Shown in pieces: positions 52,246-61,804 of a stretch of 64,000 nt of DNA; the first letter of the stretch is position 1, and every line of letters begins with the position of its first letter. Origin of the DNA: CANDOC01 sp965261725 (GTDB taxonomy: Bacteria; Pseudomonadota; Gammaproteobacteria; Pseudomonadales; Endozoicomonadaceae); the NCBI GenBank assembly GCA_965261725.1, contig CBDHDU010000029.1, positions 124,001-188,000 on the forward strand, given 5' to 3'. The notes under the pieces were generated by a model. It did no database searches. It was given only the letters and a program-made list of their open reading frames with translations, and was not told the DNA's origin. Position numbers and translations under genes: made by a program.

Positions 52246-53715
52246 ATGCCTGCCGACAATAGAAAACCCATCTGGCTTATAACAATTCTTATCCTGAATA
52301 TTTCACTCAGCGAAATAATTCTGGCATCTGATAACCCTGATCACTCTCCGTTTTCATGCAGGGAAATTCATGCCCAGATGCGAACTCATCACAAGAGTTT
52401 ACTTTTCGGTGAGTCTACCGAGGAGCAGGGTATTGTCATAAAAAAATCAGATGGTCGCATTCTGATTCAGAAAGAACCTTCAGGGAGTACTTACCTGAAC
52501 GCACCAGTGGAATATGTAGCAGGTCTGAGCAAAAACAAAGACAACCCCTGCCATGCAACACTTCTGTATTTCACAGGAAGCGAAAAAAAAATGCAGCTTC
52601 AGCGCGAAATGCTGGTGTTCGACTCTGTAGAAAAGTGCAGTTCAGCGGTTACAGCAATCCGGCGATGGACTTCATCAACAGGACTCATGCCTCAAAACCT
52701 CAAGCCCGTCGTTAACTGCGTCAAAGGTAATCAAAACGGAAGTGATATATTTCAACTGACAAGGGAAGTTCTTGAGGCTGCAGGATGCCAGCTTCAAGCA
52801 CCTTATTATACAACTGAAAATCCACAAGCAACCCGTGACGCCACCGCTGCCTGTCGCCAAAGCAGTCCTTTGATTACCGGCATTATCGTCATTGGTGGTG
52901 ACGGAACCCTGAAACATGCAGCCGAAGGACTGACAAACAAAGGTGAGATTGCATCTTCCCTGCCTGTTGCACTGGTGCCAATTGGAGGTATTCACGGTGT
53001 GGCAACTTCTTTAAAACTCCTGCATAACAATCATATTCACGCACTCTGGGTCATTATTAAAGCGTTACGTAAGCAGCACTTAGTGAACTGGCACTACATG
53101 TATTATGAAAGCTTTGACAGACAAAACACGCTTCAGGAAAAAGGTATTTCCTTTGTCGCCATTGATGGCGGAGTTATCTGTGATATAGATAAAGCAACAG
53201 CTGATACCAGTGGGTTTGCAAGAGCAGCAGCATTTCTGAAAGCAGCAGCTGGCTTTGCATGGAGTCCGAAACCACATCCTTATAATACCCGATTCAAAAT
53301 CCACCTCTCGGATAGCGATCGCTCAGCCATCACAGAAGATAACCGGGACTTTATTTTCATAAGCGCTATGAAAGCACCTTTTCCCGGGCATTCTTATCAT
53401 CTGGCACCAGACTCTAATATCCGTGAAACTAGCTTTATATTCAGAACAATCTATAAATCCAGCACAACACTGCCAACACGAATAAGCTTTCTGGCACTGC
53501 TATCAACAGGAGGCGGGCATAGCTATTATGAAGAAAAGGTCACATCCCGGAGCATCGCCCACCTGATAATGGAAAAGGTTGCCAATGGCCCTGATGAGCA
53601 TGAAACGATTACTGTTGATGGAGAGCCTTGCCCAGGTACCCGCTTTGAAATCACAGGCTCCAAGTATCCACTGAACTTTATTGCACTGGATTATGTCAAG
53701 CCCTCAATTCGGTAA
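52246..53715 (+). CDS. secreted sphingosine/diacylglycerol kinase-like protein
   Basis: 489 residues. The N-terminus (IWLITILILNISLSEIILA, 9-27) is a signal peptide. Residues about 60-150 resemble the PH-like region before the catalytic domain of eukaryotic sphingosine and ceramide kinases (LVFDSVEKCSSAVTAIRRW). The catalytic domain (PF00781 type) shows VVNCVKGNQNGSDIF in the place of VNPxSGxG, the GGDGT nucleotide loop in GIIVIGGDGTLKHAAEGL, VALVPIGGIHGVATSL in place of the GSGNA loop, and ITVDGEPCPG (the vDGE motif) near the end. The altered GSGNA loop could affect substrate or activity. Typical bacterial DgkB/YegS proteins are cytoplasmic, so export is unusual. A role in phosphorylating host lipids is inference. 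Confidence 0.7.
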   Translation: MPADNRKPIWLITILILNISLSEIILASDNPDHSPFSCREIHAQMRTHHKSLLFGESTEEQGIVIKKSDGRILIQKEPSGSTYLNAPVEYVAGLSKNKDNPCHATLLYFTGSEKKMQLQREMLVFDSVEKCSSAVTAIRRWTSSTGLMPQNLKPVVNCVKGNQNGSDIFQLTREVLEAAGCQLQAPYYTTENPQATRDATAACRQSSPLITGIIVIGGDGTLKHAAEGLTNKGEIASSLPVALVPIGGIHGVATSLKLLHNNHIHALWVIIKALRKQHLVNWHYMYYESFDRQNTLQEKGISFVAIDGGVICDIDKATADTSGFARAAAFLKAAAGFAWSPKPHPYNTRFKIHLSDSDRSAITEDNRDFIFISAMKAPFPGHSYHLAPDSNIRETSFIFRTIYKSSTTLPTRISFLALLSTGGGHSYYEEKVTSRSIAHLIMEKVANGPDEHETITVDGEPCPGTRFEITGSKYPLNFIALDYVKPSIR

Positions 53716-53775
53716 CCGGGTACTTGTCTGCCGACAGTCATTCATCGTCTGAATAACGGACATTTCGATATACCC

Positions 53776-53804
53776 TTAACTTGAGTGCGGCTATTCGCTA
53801 TACT
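53776..53804 (+). promoter_or_regulatory. candidate sigma70 promoter for acnB
   Basis: TTAACT (53776-53781), 17-base spacer, TATACT (53799-53804). About 230 bases before acnB. The remaining 53716-54033 region holds no gene that I can support. Confidence 0.5.
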
Positions 53805-54033
53805 CACTCCGCCTATTAAAAGCAGCATCGACAGAGCAATCTGCCCTGCCAGCCACCGGATCGGGTTGACCAGCGCGCTTGATTATTGCAGTACTTCAGC
53901 TTCGGTCAGAATTTCCGGAGCCAGAACAACAAAACGCATAGATTGCATACTGCAGCATCCCAAGCCCGAAGCACCCCGTTTTATCAGTCACCGATCCGTC
54001 CATCTGCAGGTCTAATAAAGAGGGTATAACAAA

Positions 54034-56607
54034 GTGCTAGAAGCTTATCGCCAACACGTAGCCGAGCGTGCAGCCGAAGGTGTGCCACCCAAACCTCTCA
54101 GCGCTGAACAGGTCAGCGGTCTGGTTGAATTACTCAAGAATCCTCCCGCCGGTGAAGAACAGGTTCTGCTGGACTTGCTGGAAAACCGCATTCCTCCCGG
54201 CGTTGATGAGGCAGCTTATGTCAAAGCCGGGTTCCTGACTGCCATCGTTAAAGGCGAAGCCAAATCACCTCTGGTTGGCAAGCCAGAAGCCGTTCGCCTG
54301 CTGGGTATGATGCAGGGCGGCTATAACATCGAAACGCTGGTTGCTCTGCTGGATGACGCCGAACTGGCACCGCTGGCAGCTGCTGAACTGAAGCATACTC
54401 TGCTGGTATTCGATGCATTCCATGATGTCGATGAAAAAGGCAAAAACGGCAATGAGTTCGCGCAGGCCGTCATGCAATCATGGGCTGACGCTGAGTGGTT
54501 CCTGAACAAGCCGGAACTACCGGAGAGCATGACGCTGACCGTATTCAAGGTCACCGGTGAAACCAACACCGATGACTTGTCTCCGGCGCCGGATGCCTGG
54601 AGCCGTCCGGATATTCCGCTGCATGCCAAAGCCATGTACAAAATGCCCCGCGAAGGCATTACCAATTCCGAACAGCAGATTGAAGAGCTGAAGCAGAAAG
54701 GCCACCCGGTTGCCTTCGTTGGCGATGTTGTGGGTACCGGTTCTTCCCGTAAGTCCGCGACTAACTCTGTACTCTGGTATATCGGTGATGATATTCCGGG
54801 CGTACCTAACAAGCGTGCCGGTGGTGTCTGCATTGGCGGCAAGATTGCCCCGATCTTCTTTAATACCATGGAAGATGCCGGCGCCCTGCCCTTTGAATGC
54901 GATGTGCAGAACATCAATATGGGTGATGTGATCACCATCAAGCCTTATGAAGGCAAGGTGTTGAATGCTGATTCCGGTGACGTGGTTTCTGAGTTTACCC
55001 TGAAAACCGATGTACTGATTGATGAAGTACGCGCCGGCGGTCGTATTCCTCTGATTATCGGTCGTGGCCTGACCGATAAAACCCGTGAAGCACTGGGTCT
55101 CGAGCCTTCTCCGGTATTCCGTCGCCCGAAAGCCGCTGAAGCATCCGATAAGGGCTTTACCCTGGCTCAGAAGATCGTTGGTAAGGCCTGCGGTGTTGAA
55201 GGTGTACGCCCCGGTCAGTACTGTGAACCGAAAATGACGACTGTCGGCTCCCAGGATACTACCGGCCCGATGACCCGTGATGAGCTGAAAGATCTTGCCT
55301 GTCTCGGCTTCTCTGCTGATCTGGTGATGCAGTCTTTCTGTCATACCGCCGCTTATCCGAAGCCGGTGGATGTGGAAACCCATCACACCCTGCCTGACTT
55401 TATTATGAACCGTTCCGGTGTGGCACTGCGCCCCGGCGACGGTATTATTCACAGCTGGCTGAACCGGATGCTGCTGCCCGATACTGTCGGTACCGGTGGT
55501 GACTCCCATACCCGTTTCCCGATGGGTATTTCCTTCCCTGCGGGTTCCGGTCTGGTTGCTTTTGCTGCCGCTACCGGCGTTATGCCGCTGGATATGCCTG
55601 AGTCTGTACTGGTTCGTTTCAAGGGTGAAATGCAGCCCGGTATCACCCTGCGTGATCTGGTGCATGCAATTCCGCTATACGGTATCAAGGAAGGTTTGCT
55701 GACTGTTGAGAAACAGGGCAAGAAGAATATCTTCTCCGGCCGGGTACTGGAAATTGAAGGCCTGGAAACGCTGACTGTTGAGCAGGCATTTGAACTGTCC
55801 GACGCATCCGCCGAACGTTCTGCAGCCGGTTGCACCATTACGCTTTCCGAAGAGTCTGTCAGCGAATACCTGAAGTCCAATATCACCATGCTGCGCTGGA
55901 TGATCAAGGAAGGTTACGGCGATCCACGCACACTGGAACGCCGTGCACAGAAGATGGAAGCCTGGCTGGAAAATCCGGAACTGATGCGCGCCGATAAGGA
56001 TGCAGAATATGCCGCCATTATCGAAATTGATCTGGCGGATATCAAAGAGCCCATCCTCTGCGCACCAAATGATCCGGACGATGCCCGCACCCTTTCAGAT
56101 GTGGCGGGTGACAAGGTTGATGAGGTCTTCCTCGGTTCTTGCATGACCAATATCGGTCACTTCCGTGCTGCCGGTAAGCTGCTGGAGCAGAACAGCGATC
56201 CGCTGCAGACCCGCTTCTGGATGTCTCCACCGACCAAGATGGACAAGGACCAACTGGTCGAAGAAGGTTTCTATAACATCTACGGCAAGGCTGGCGTACG
56301 CACCGAAATTCCGGGCTGCTCACTCTGCATGGGTAACCAGGCACGGGTAGCACCGGGGGCAACTGTGCTCTCAACCTCCACCCGTAACTTCCCGAACCGC
56401 TTAGGTGATGGCGCTAATGTCTATCTCTGCTCTGCAGAGCTGGCTTCTGTTGGTGCAATTCTGGGACGGATTCCGTCTGCTGGTGAATATATGGAATACG
56501 CACAAAATCTGGATGCTATGTCCGGCGATATTTACCGCTATCTGAATTTTGATCAGATGGGTACTTATCAGAAAGCAGCTGATGAGATTATTGCCAAAGC
56601 CAGTTAG
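54034..56607 (+). CDS. acnB: aconitate hydratase B
   Basis: 857 residues (E. coli AcnB 865), GTG start at 54034 with AGGGT 9 bases upstream. It converts citrate to isocitrate in the TCA cycle with a [4Fe-4S] cluster. N-terminal HEAT-like helical domain, then the swivel domain early in the chain (the AcnB order) with VGDVVGTGSSRKSATNSV. Cluster cysteines are in GSCMTNIGHFRAAGKLL (about 703) and PGCSLCMGNQARVAPG (about 761 and 764). The active-site segment VGTGGDSHTRFPMG is intact. Followed by a clear terminator. Confidence 0.97.
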   Translation: MLEAYRQHVAERAAEGVPPKPLSAEQVSGLVELLKNPPAGEEQVLLDLLENRIPPGVDEAAYVKAGFLTAIVKGEAKSPLVGKPEAVRLLGMMQGGYNIETLVALLDDAELAPLAAAELKHTLLVFDAFHDVDEKGKNGNEFAQAVMQSWADAEWFLNKPELPESMTLTVFKVTGETNTDDLSPAPDAWSRPDIPLHAKAMYKMPREGITNSEQQIEELKQKGHPVAFVGDVVGTGSSRKSATNSVLWYIGDDIPGVPNKRAGGVCIGGKIAPIFFNTMEDAGALPFECDVQNINMGDVITIKPYEGKVLNADSGDVVSEFTLKTDVLIDEVRAGGRIPLIIGRGLTDKTREALGLEPSPVFRRPKAAEASDKGFTLAQKIVGKACGVEGVRPGQYCEPKMTTVGSQDTTGPMTRDELKDLACLGFSADLVMQSFCHTAAYPKPVDVETHHTLPDFIMNRSGVALRPGDGIIHSWLNRMLLPDTVGTGGDSHTRFPMGISFPAGSGLVAFAAATGVMPLDMPESVLVRFKGEMQPGITLRDLVHAIPLYGIKEGLLTVEKQGKKNIFSGRVLEIEGLETLTVEQAFELSDASAERSAAGCTITLSEESVSEYLKSNITMLRWMIKEGYGDPRTLERRAQKMEAWLENPELMRADKDAEYAAIIEIDLADIKEPILCAPNDPDDARTLSDVAGDKVDEVFLGSCMTNIGHFRAAGKLLEQNSDPLQTRFWMSPPTKMDKDQLVEEGFYNIYGKAGVRTEIPGCSLCMGNQARVAPGATVLSTSTRNFPNRLGDGANVYLCSAELASVGAILGRIPSAGEYMEYAQNLDAMSGDIYRYLNFDQMGTYQKAADEIIAKAS

Positions 56608-56627
56608 ATAATACTTAACTGTACCAT

Positions 56628-56667
56628 TAAAAGAGCTTCCATCATAATGATCGAAGCTCTTTTTTAT
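56628..56667 (+). terminator. rho-independent terminator of acnB
   Basis: Stem AAGAGCTTC (56631-56639) with GAAGCTCTT, loop of 13 bases, followed by TTTTT. Starts about 20 bases after the acnB stop. Confidence 0.85.
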
Positions 56668-56865
56668 TTCGAAAAGCGCTCTACTACCTTCTTAAAAAGA
56701 AAACTTTTGTACTGATATCTTTGTGCTACTTTAATTATTCAGGGATTGAGAATAAAAGTCTTGCCTGAAGAGAACATCCTGAATCTTCCTGAAAATGTCT
56801 CACAGACTTTCATGCAGGATAAGCAGTCAAGCAGTCGCAAATAATGTCAATGGAGACATATTCCA

Positions 56866-57192
56866 ATGCAGCAGAATAAACTATTCATCGGCAACCTGCC
56901 CTTTTCTGTCACAGAAGCTGAGCTGGAAACTGCTTTTGGTGAATACGGTGAACTGGACGAAGTCAAAGTGATCACCGATCGCGAAACCGGTCGCTCCCGC
57001 GGCTTTGCTTTTGTTACTTTCAATACCCAGCATGCGGCTGAATCCGCACTGGAGCTGGATGGCAAAGACATGGGTGGTCGTCAGATGCGGGTTAATGTTG
57101 CGACTGAGCGCCCAAAAGGTAATGGTGGCGGTGGCGCCCGGAAAGGTGGCGGCAATAAAAACTACGGTAATAGCGCCGGACGCCGTTACTAA
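56866..57192 (+). CDS. RRM-domain RNA-binding protein
   Basis: 108 residues. One RNA recognition motif: RNP2 is LFIGNL (6-11), RNP1 is RGFAFVTF (45-52). The C-terminus is Gly/Lys/Arg-rich (GNGGGGARKGGGNKNYGN), as in bacterial and cyanobacterial cold-shock-type Rbp proteins. It probably binds RNA in the cytoplasm. ATG with GGAG 11 bases upstream and a long 5' leader (about 250 bases from acnB terminator) that could be regulated by temperature, though no specific element is seen. Confidence 0.92.
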   Translation: MQQNKLFIGNLPFSVTEAELETAFGEYGELDEVKVITDRETGRSRGFAFVTFNTQHAAESALELDGKDMGGRQMRVNVATERPKGNGGGGARKGGGNKNYGNSAGRRY

Positions 57193-57210
57193 TAAGTAAA
57201 TAATTTAAAT

Positions 57211-57246
57211 AAAAAGGTATGGTTTAATTGCATGGTCATACCTTTT
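57211..57246 (+). terminator. rho-independent terminator of the RRM gene, T-tract interrupted by MITE copy 2
   Basis: Stem AAAAAGGTATG (57211-57221) with CATACCTTTT (57237-57246). Just after TACCTTTT the MITE begins; the same TACCTTTT recurs after it (57476-57483), followed by TATT. The uninterrupted ancestor had a longer T-run. Confidence 0.75.
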
Positions 57247-57475
57247 CCTGATTACCACTGAGCGTACGCCAGCATGTAGAAGAATGGCTATCGCTTAAAG
57301 GCTTGGCGTGCATGACCTTTAAAATTCATGAACTATCGTCTTGTTAGCGAGAGACTATATATTGCTGCTTTTAACGTTCTGATCACGGGGTTAATAGTAC
57401 ATCCGTATATGCTACGAGACAGAGTAATTAACAAAGGTACTCCTGTAGACATGCGTAGCTTCAGTGGTAATCAGG
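57247..57475 (+). mobile_element. 229-bp MITE copy 2, with 8-bp target duplication
   Basis: Starts CCTGATTACCACTGAGCG and ends CAGTGGTAATCAGG. Perfect direct repeats TACCTTTT at 57239-57246 and 57476-57483. Nearly identical to copy 1 (24482-24710), opposite orientation. Confidence 0.92.
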
Positions 57476-57616
57476 TACCTTTTTATTAATCCGGACAAGA
57501 TCACTGTTTGATTATTTAACTTCCCTTCTCTCAAGGCTCTTCTTTTAAAAGAAACCTATATTGAGAACCGACTACAATCCATAGCAGCCAGTTTAAGTTC
57601 TCAAATATGCAGATAT

Positions 57617-58834
57617 TTACAACACATCAAGCCCACGCTGCAGATCAGCTTTTAAATCAGTAACATCTTCCAGCCCTGCTGCAATTCTTACCAGACCGGG
57701 AACAATACCAGCCCGCTGTTTATCTTCATCGGAAAGACGACAGTGAGTTGTTGATGCCGGATGGGTCATGGTGGTACGTGTATCACCAAGATTCGCTGTT
57801 AGTGAAACCAGCCGCGTTGCATCCATAAACCGCCAGGCAGCTTCCTGACCGCCTTCAACTTCAAACGCCAGCACACCACCAAAATCAGTCTGTTGCTGTT
57901 TTGCAAGCTGATGCTGGGGATGATCTTTCAGCCCGGCATAATGCACTTTGGTAATGCCCGGCTGTTGTTGCAGCCAGTGCGCCAGTTCGCTGGCATTCCG
58001 GCAATGTTGCTTAACACGTAAAGACAGGGTTTCAATGCCTTTCAGCAGTATCCAGGCATTAAACGGACTGAGGCTTGGCCCGCAAGCACGCATAAACAGT
58101 TTCAGTTCCTGCATATGTTCAGCAGAACCGATCGCTACACCACCCATGCAACGCCCTTGCCCGTCGATATACTTGGTAGCCGAATGAATCACAATATCAG
58201 CCCCCAGTTTTAGCGGTTGCTGCAAAACCGGGGTACATAAGCAGTTATCAACGACAAGTAGCGCCTCGTTATCATGCGCCAGTGATGCCAGCGCCTTCAG
58301 GTCCGCCAGTTCACTGAGCGGATTGGAAGGCGTTTCCAGAAACAGCATTCGGGTATTGACCTGCATGGCATCACGCCAGCTTTCCATATCGACCAGATCA
58401 ACAAAGGAAACATCAACCCCCATCCGGGGCAGATATTTGGCAAAGAGTGTCGTAGTGGTTCCGAATACACTGCGGGAACAAATCACATGATCGCCCTGCT
58501 GCAAATGAGCAATACAGGTTGCCTGAATGGCTGCCATACCGGAGGCGGTAGCAACAGCAGTCTCACCACCTTCCAGAGCAGCCATCCGCTGCTCAAATGC
58601 TGTTACCGTAGGATTGGTATAACGAGAGTAGATATTACCGGGTTGTTCTCCACTGAATATTGCCGCCGCTTCAGCGGCACTGCGAAAGACATAGCTGGAG
58701 GTAGTAAAAATCGGTTCACAGTGCTCACGCACATCCGTTCTTACCTGACCGCCACGAATCGCCAGTGTATCCAGTGAACAGCCTTCCAGCTCGGCATCAT
58801 AACCCTGACGCCCCGGTACATCTTTCGTTGTCAT
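57617..58834 (-). CDS. metZ: O-succinylhomoserine sulfhydrylase
   Basis: 405 residues, Cys/Met-metabolism PLP enzyme. The PLP lysine is in HSATKYIDGQGRCMGG, the substrate-binding YSRYTNPTVTAFEQRMA and LGDTRTTMTHPASTTH segments are intact. It makes homocysteine directly from O-succinylhomoserine and sulfide. Assignment to MetZ rather than MetB rests on similarity of the N-terminus (LDTLAIRGGQVRT) and on its place next to purF, as in Pseudomonas. ATG 58834, 25 bases after purF. Confidence 0.93.
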   Translation of the reverse strand: MTTKDVPGRQGYDAELEGCSLDTLAIRGGQVRTDVREHCEPIFTTSSYVFRSAAEAAAIFSGEQPGNIYSRYTNPTVTAFEQRMAALEGGETAVATASGMAAIQATCIAHLQQGDHVICSRSVFGTTTTLFAKYLPRMGVDVSFVDLVDMESWRDAMQVNTRMLFLETPSNPLSELADLKALASLAHDNEALLVVDNCLCTPVLQQPLKLGADIVIHSATKYIDGQGRCMGGVAIGSAEHMQELKLFMRACGPSLSPFNAWILLKGIETLSLRVKQHCRNASELAHWLQQQPGITKVHYAGLKDHPQHQLAKQQQTDFGGVLAFEVEGGQEAAWRFMDATRLVSLTANLGDTRTTMTHPASTTHCRLSDEDKQRAGIVPGLVRIAAGLEDVTDLKADLQRGLDVL

Positions 58835-58859
58835 GTGCTAACCCGGTATCTGTTTATCG

Positions 58860-60377
58860 TTAATTATCCGTCGGCTCATTATGCAGATCAATATTCTCGC
58901 TGTCTTCATTTTGTTGCTGCCTGGAAAGGTCATTACGGGCATTAGCTACCTGATCCAGATAGGCTCTGTCGATATTACCGGTAATATACTCACCATCAAA
59001 AACAGAGCTGTCAAAATGACTGATCGCCGGATTGTGTTCAGCAACAGCGGCCTTCAGGTCATCCAGATCCTGATAAATCAGCTTATCCGCTTCGATCAAT
59101 TCACAGACTTCTTCAGTGGTGCGGCCATGAGCAACCAGCTCGGACGCGACAGGCATATCAATACCGTAAACATTCGGATAGCGGACTGCCGGGGCTGCAG
59201 AACAGAAATAGACTTTATTTGCACCCGCTTCACGCGCCATTTCTACGATCTGGTTACTTGTGGTACCACGAACAATTGAATCATCCACCAGTAATACATT
59301 CTTACCGCGGAATTCTTCTTCAATTGCATTCAGCTTCTGGCGCACTGATTTTTTGCGAAGCGTCTGCCCGGGCATAATAAAGGTTCGGCCGATATACCGG
59401 TTTTTGACAAAACCTTCGCGATAACTGATGCCCAGCCTCGTTGCCAGTTCCAGTGCAGATGTACGACTGGTATCCGGGATCGGCATCACCACATCAATAT
59501 CATGCTCCGGCCATTCGCGACTGAGTTTATCTGCCAGTTTACTACCCATACTCAAACGTGACTGGTAAACAGACACACCATCTATTTTCGAGTCCGGACG
59601 GGCAAAGTAAACATACTCAAACAGGCAGGGAGCCAGCATTGTTTTTTCTGCACACTGCTGTACGTGCAGCTGGTTATCAGCATCAACATAAACTGCTTCG
59701 CCCGGTGCCACATCTGCAATCATCTGAAAGCCCAGGGCATCCAGCGCGACGGATTCAGACGCAATCATATACTCCGTACCGCTTTCAGCTTCACGCTTGC
59801 CGTATACCAGCGGACGGACACCATGCGGATCACGGAAGCCAACAATGCCATAACCATTAATCATTGCCACGACGGCATAACCGCCTTCACAACGTGAATG
59901 CACATGGCGAACCGCATCAAACACATCTTCCGGTTCCGGTTTGAACTTGCCCTGCTGTTGCAGCGCATGGGCAAAAACATTCAACAATACTTCTGAGTCG
60001 GAATGGGTATTAATATGACGCAGGTCACTACGGTAAAGATCTTCCTTAATCGCTTCCACATTGGTCAGATTACCATTGTGAGCCAGCGCTATACCGTAGG
60101 GTGAATTCACATAGAAAGGTTGTGCTTCAGCAGAGTTGGAAGAGCCCGCCGTAGGGTAACGAATATGGCCAATACCCATATTGCCGACCAGTGTCTGCAT
60201 ATGCCGGGTGCGGAACACATCTTTTACCAGACCATTACTTTTACGCAGGGAGAAGCGGAGGTTATCGCTGGTAACGATACCTGCCGCGTCCTGCCCCCGG
60301 TGCTGCAACACCGTCAGGGCATCAAACAACCCCTGGTTTATAGGACTATGCGCCGAAAGACCGACAATACCGCACAT
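58860..60377 (-). CDS. purF: amidophosphoribosyltransferase
   Basis: 505 residues. The nucleophile Cys2 is in MCGIVGLSAHSPINQG; the PRPP-binding loop is NVLLVDDSIVRGTTSNQ. It carries out the first step of purine synthesis (PRPP plus glutamine to phosphoribosylamine). The cluster-free class fits gammaproteobacteria. Middle gene of the cvpA-purF-metZ operon. Confidence 0.97.
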   Translation of the reverse strand: MCGIVGLSAHSPINQGLFDALTVLQHRGQDAAGIVTSDNLRFSLRKSNGLVKDVFRTRHMQTLVGNMGIGHIRYPTAGSSNSAEAQPFYVNSPYGIALAHNGNLTNVEAIKEDLYRSDLRHINTHSDSEVLLNVFAHALQQQGKFKPEPEDVFDAVRHVHSRCEGGYAVVAMINGYGIVGFRDPHGVRPLVYGKREAESGTEYMIASESVALDALGFQMIADVAPGEAVYVDADNQLHVQQCAEKTMLAPCLFEYVYFARPDSKIDGVSVYQSRLSMGSKLADKLSREWPEHDIDVVMPIPDTSRTSALELATRLGISYREGFVKNRYIGRTFIMPGQTLRKKSVRQKLNAIEEEFRGKNVLLVDDSIVRGTTSNQIVEMAREAGANKVYFCSAAPAVRYPNVYGIDMPVASELVAHGRTTEEVCELIEADKLIYQDLDDLKAAVAEHNPAISHFDSSVFDGEYITGNIDRAYLDQVANARNDLSRQQQNEDSENIDLHNEPTDN

Positions 60378-60428
60378 GAGCTTACCTCAGTAAAAATAGA
60401 ACGCACAGATCACCACCGCGCGGCCAGC

Positions 60429-60926
60429 TTAACGCTGGGCCAGCAGTGGCTGAAACAGTCCGACGACGGTACGTTTGGACCAGTCAGCCATCATCAGAAA
60501 ATCAGGTTGCAGCCGGGACTGCTGCCACCAGGTCTCCTGTTTCGCCGGGGTATAGGACAGCAGGCCTATCGCTACCACCACCAGCAACACACCACGCATG
60601 GCACCAAACACCATGCCCAGTAAACGGTCTGTGCCATTCAGCCCGGTAAATTTCACCAGTGCCGCAACAATACGGTTAACCAGTCCACCCAGAATCAACA
60701 TGGCGACAAACAGAATCAGTCTCGCTGCACCTTCACGCAGCAAGGCTGAGTCAATCATGCCTTCCAGATGCACAGAAAGACTGCTACCAAACAGCCAGGC
60801 GACAACAATTGCAATAATCCAGGTAAGCAGGGAAAGCACTTCCTTGAAGAAGCCCCGAGAGAGGCTTAGAAGGCTGGAAATGCCAATAACGGTCACAATG
60901 ACCCAGTCGAGCCAGTTGAAGTCCAC
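60429..60926 (-). CDS. cvpA: CvpA family inner membrane protein
   Basis: 165 residues with four membrane helices; N-terminal FNWLDWVIVTVIGISSLLSL and the FKEVLSLLTWI segment are typical. Needed for colicin V production in E. coli and implicated in envelope stress tolerance. 51 bases before purF, the standard arrangement. Confidence 0.93.
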   Translation of the reverse strand: MDFNWLDWVIVTVIGISSLLSLSRGFFKEVLSLLTWIIAIVVAWLFGSSLSVHLEGMIDSALLREGAARLILFVAMLILGGLVNRIVAALVKFTGLNGTDRLLGMVFGAMRGVLLVVVAIGLLSYTPAKQETWWQQSRLQPDFLMMADWSKRTVVGLFQPLLAQR

Positions 60927-61088
60927 GATATTCTTTATCTGAGAAAGGGAATGTGGGACGAAATTCTAACAAATCGCTGTTTTTAACCCAAGCCTGATAT
61001 TATTCAGCTAGGCATTCAGATCAAAAAAACAGTGCTTATCAACCTGAATTCCGATCAATCAATTCCGGTAATAGCCAAACATACCCGA

Positions 61089-61580
61089 TCACGGCACATA
61101 GCGTTCCAGCCGGGGTACCAGTTTGAATTGCTGCTTCAACTCCGTAATCTGAGCTTCCAGCCGCTCCGGGCGATAGCCCGGACCAATAAGCACTTCATAA
61201 GAGATCGACTTATCCGCTCCGGTGATATCATCCAGATAAGCCCGATACCCTGCTTCCAGTAATTGATTGCGCAGCGTTTCAGCTTCTTCATAAGTGGTAT
61301 AAGACGCCAGCCATAATGACCAAATTACGGGCAAGCCGGTGCTGTCCAGCTTAGGGAAATGATCATCCCGCCGGGTTGCCGGTGCCGGTTCATGACGACC
61401 AATAACCACTTTATCCGGCGCCTGATCCAGCACATCGATATAAGCAGGCATTTCGGTTGCAGGCGGAGCCTCGGGCAGAAACATCCGCACCACCTGCATA
61501 TGAGTTTTGCGATAATCCAGCGCCATTGGCAGCAGCACAATAATCAGCACCAATGTCAGAAAGACATAAAAGCGTTTCAT
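61089..61580 (-). CDS. SPOR-domain membrane protein (DedD-like)
   Basis: 163 residues. One N-terminal membrane helix (MKRFYVFLTLVLIIVLLPMA), a periplasmic linker, and a C-terminal SPOR domain (SLWLASYTTYEEAETLRNQL, YRAYLDDITGADKSISYEVL, IGPGYRPERLEAQITELKQQ) that binds denuded peptidoglycan at the division site. It lies upstream of cvpA as in Pseudomonas, but folC and accD, the usual next genes, are absent at this point. Confidence 0.85.
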   Translation of the reverse strand: MKRFYVFLTLVLIIVLLPMALDYRKTHMQVVRMFLPEAPPATEMPAYIDVLDQAPDKVVIGRHEPAPATRRDDHFPKLDSTGLPVIWSLWLASYTTYEEAETLRNQLLEAGYRAYLDDITGADKSISYEVLIGPGYRPERLEAQITELKQQFKLVPRLERYVP

Positions 61581-61804
61581 TACAATAACAGTCCGGTACC
61601 GGTGACAGAGCCGATACGCTTAGGGAGTTCGGGTAGTAATTTCGTTCATGTTGTAGGGCAAAGCATATCACTGTTAGCGCAGTGGTTACATATTGCGTAC
61701 AGAAACCGAACCAAGTCATAAAGAAATGGCATAGGGGTAGAAGCTTCGGGACTGAGATTTGTGTCTAGACTGAAGTCTCAACCTTCTCTAACGATCCAAT
61801 AAAG

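Noticed and set aside
54517..55665. Minus-strand frame of 382 codons
   Set aside because: Antisense shadow of acnB caused by its codon bias.
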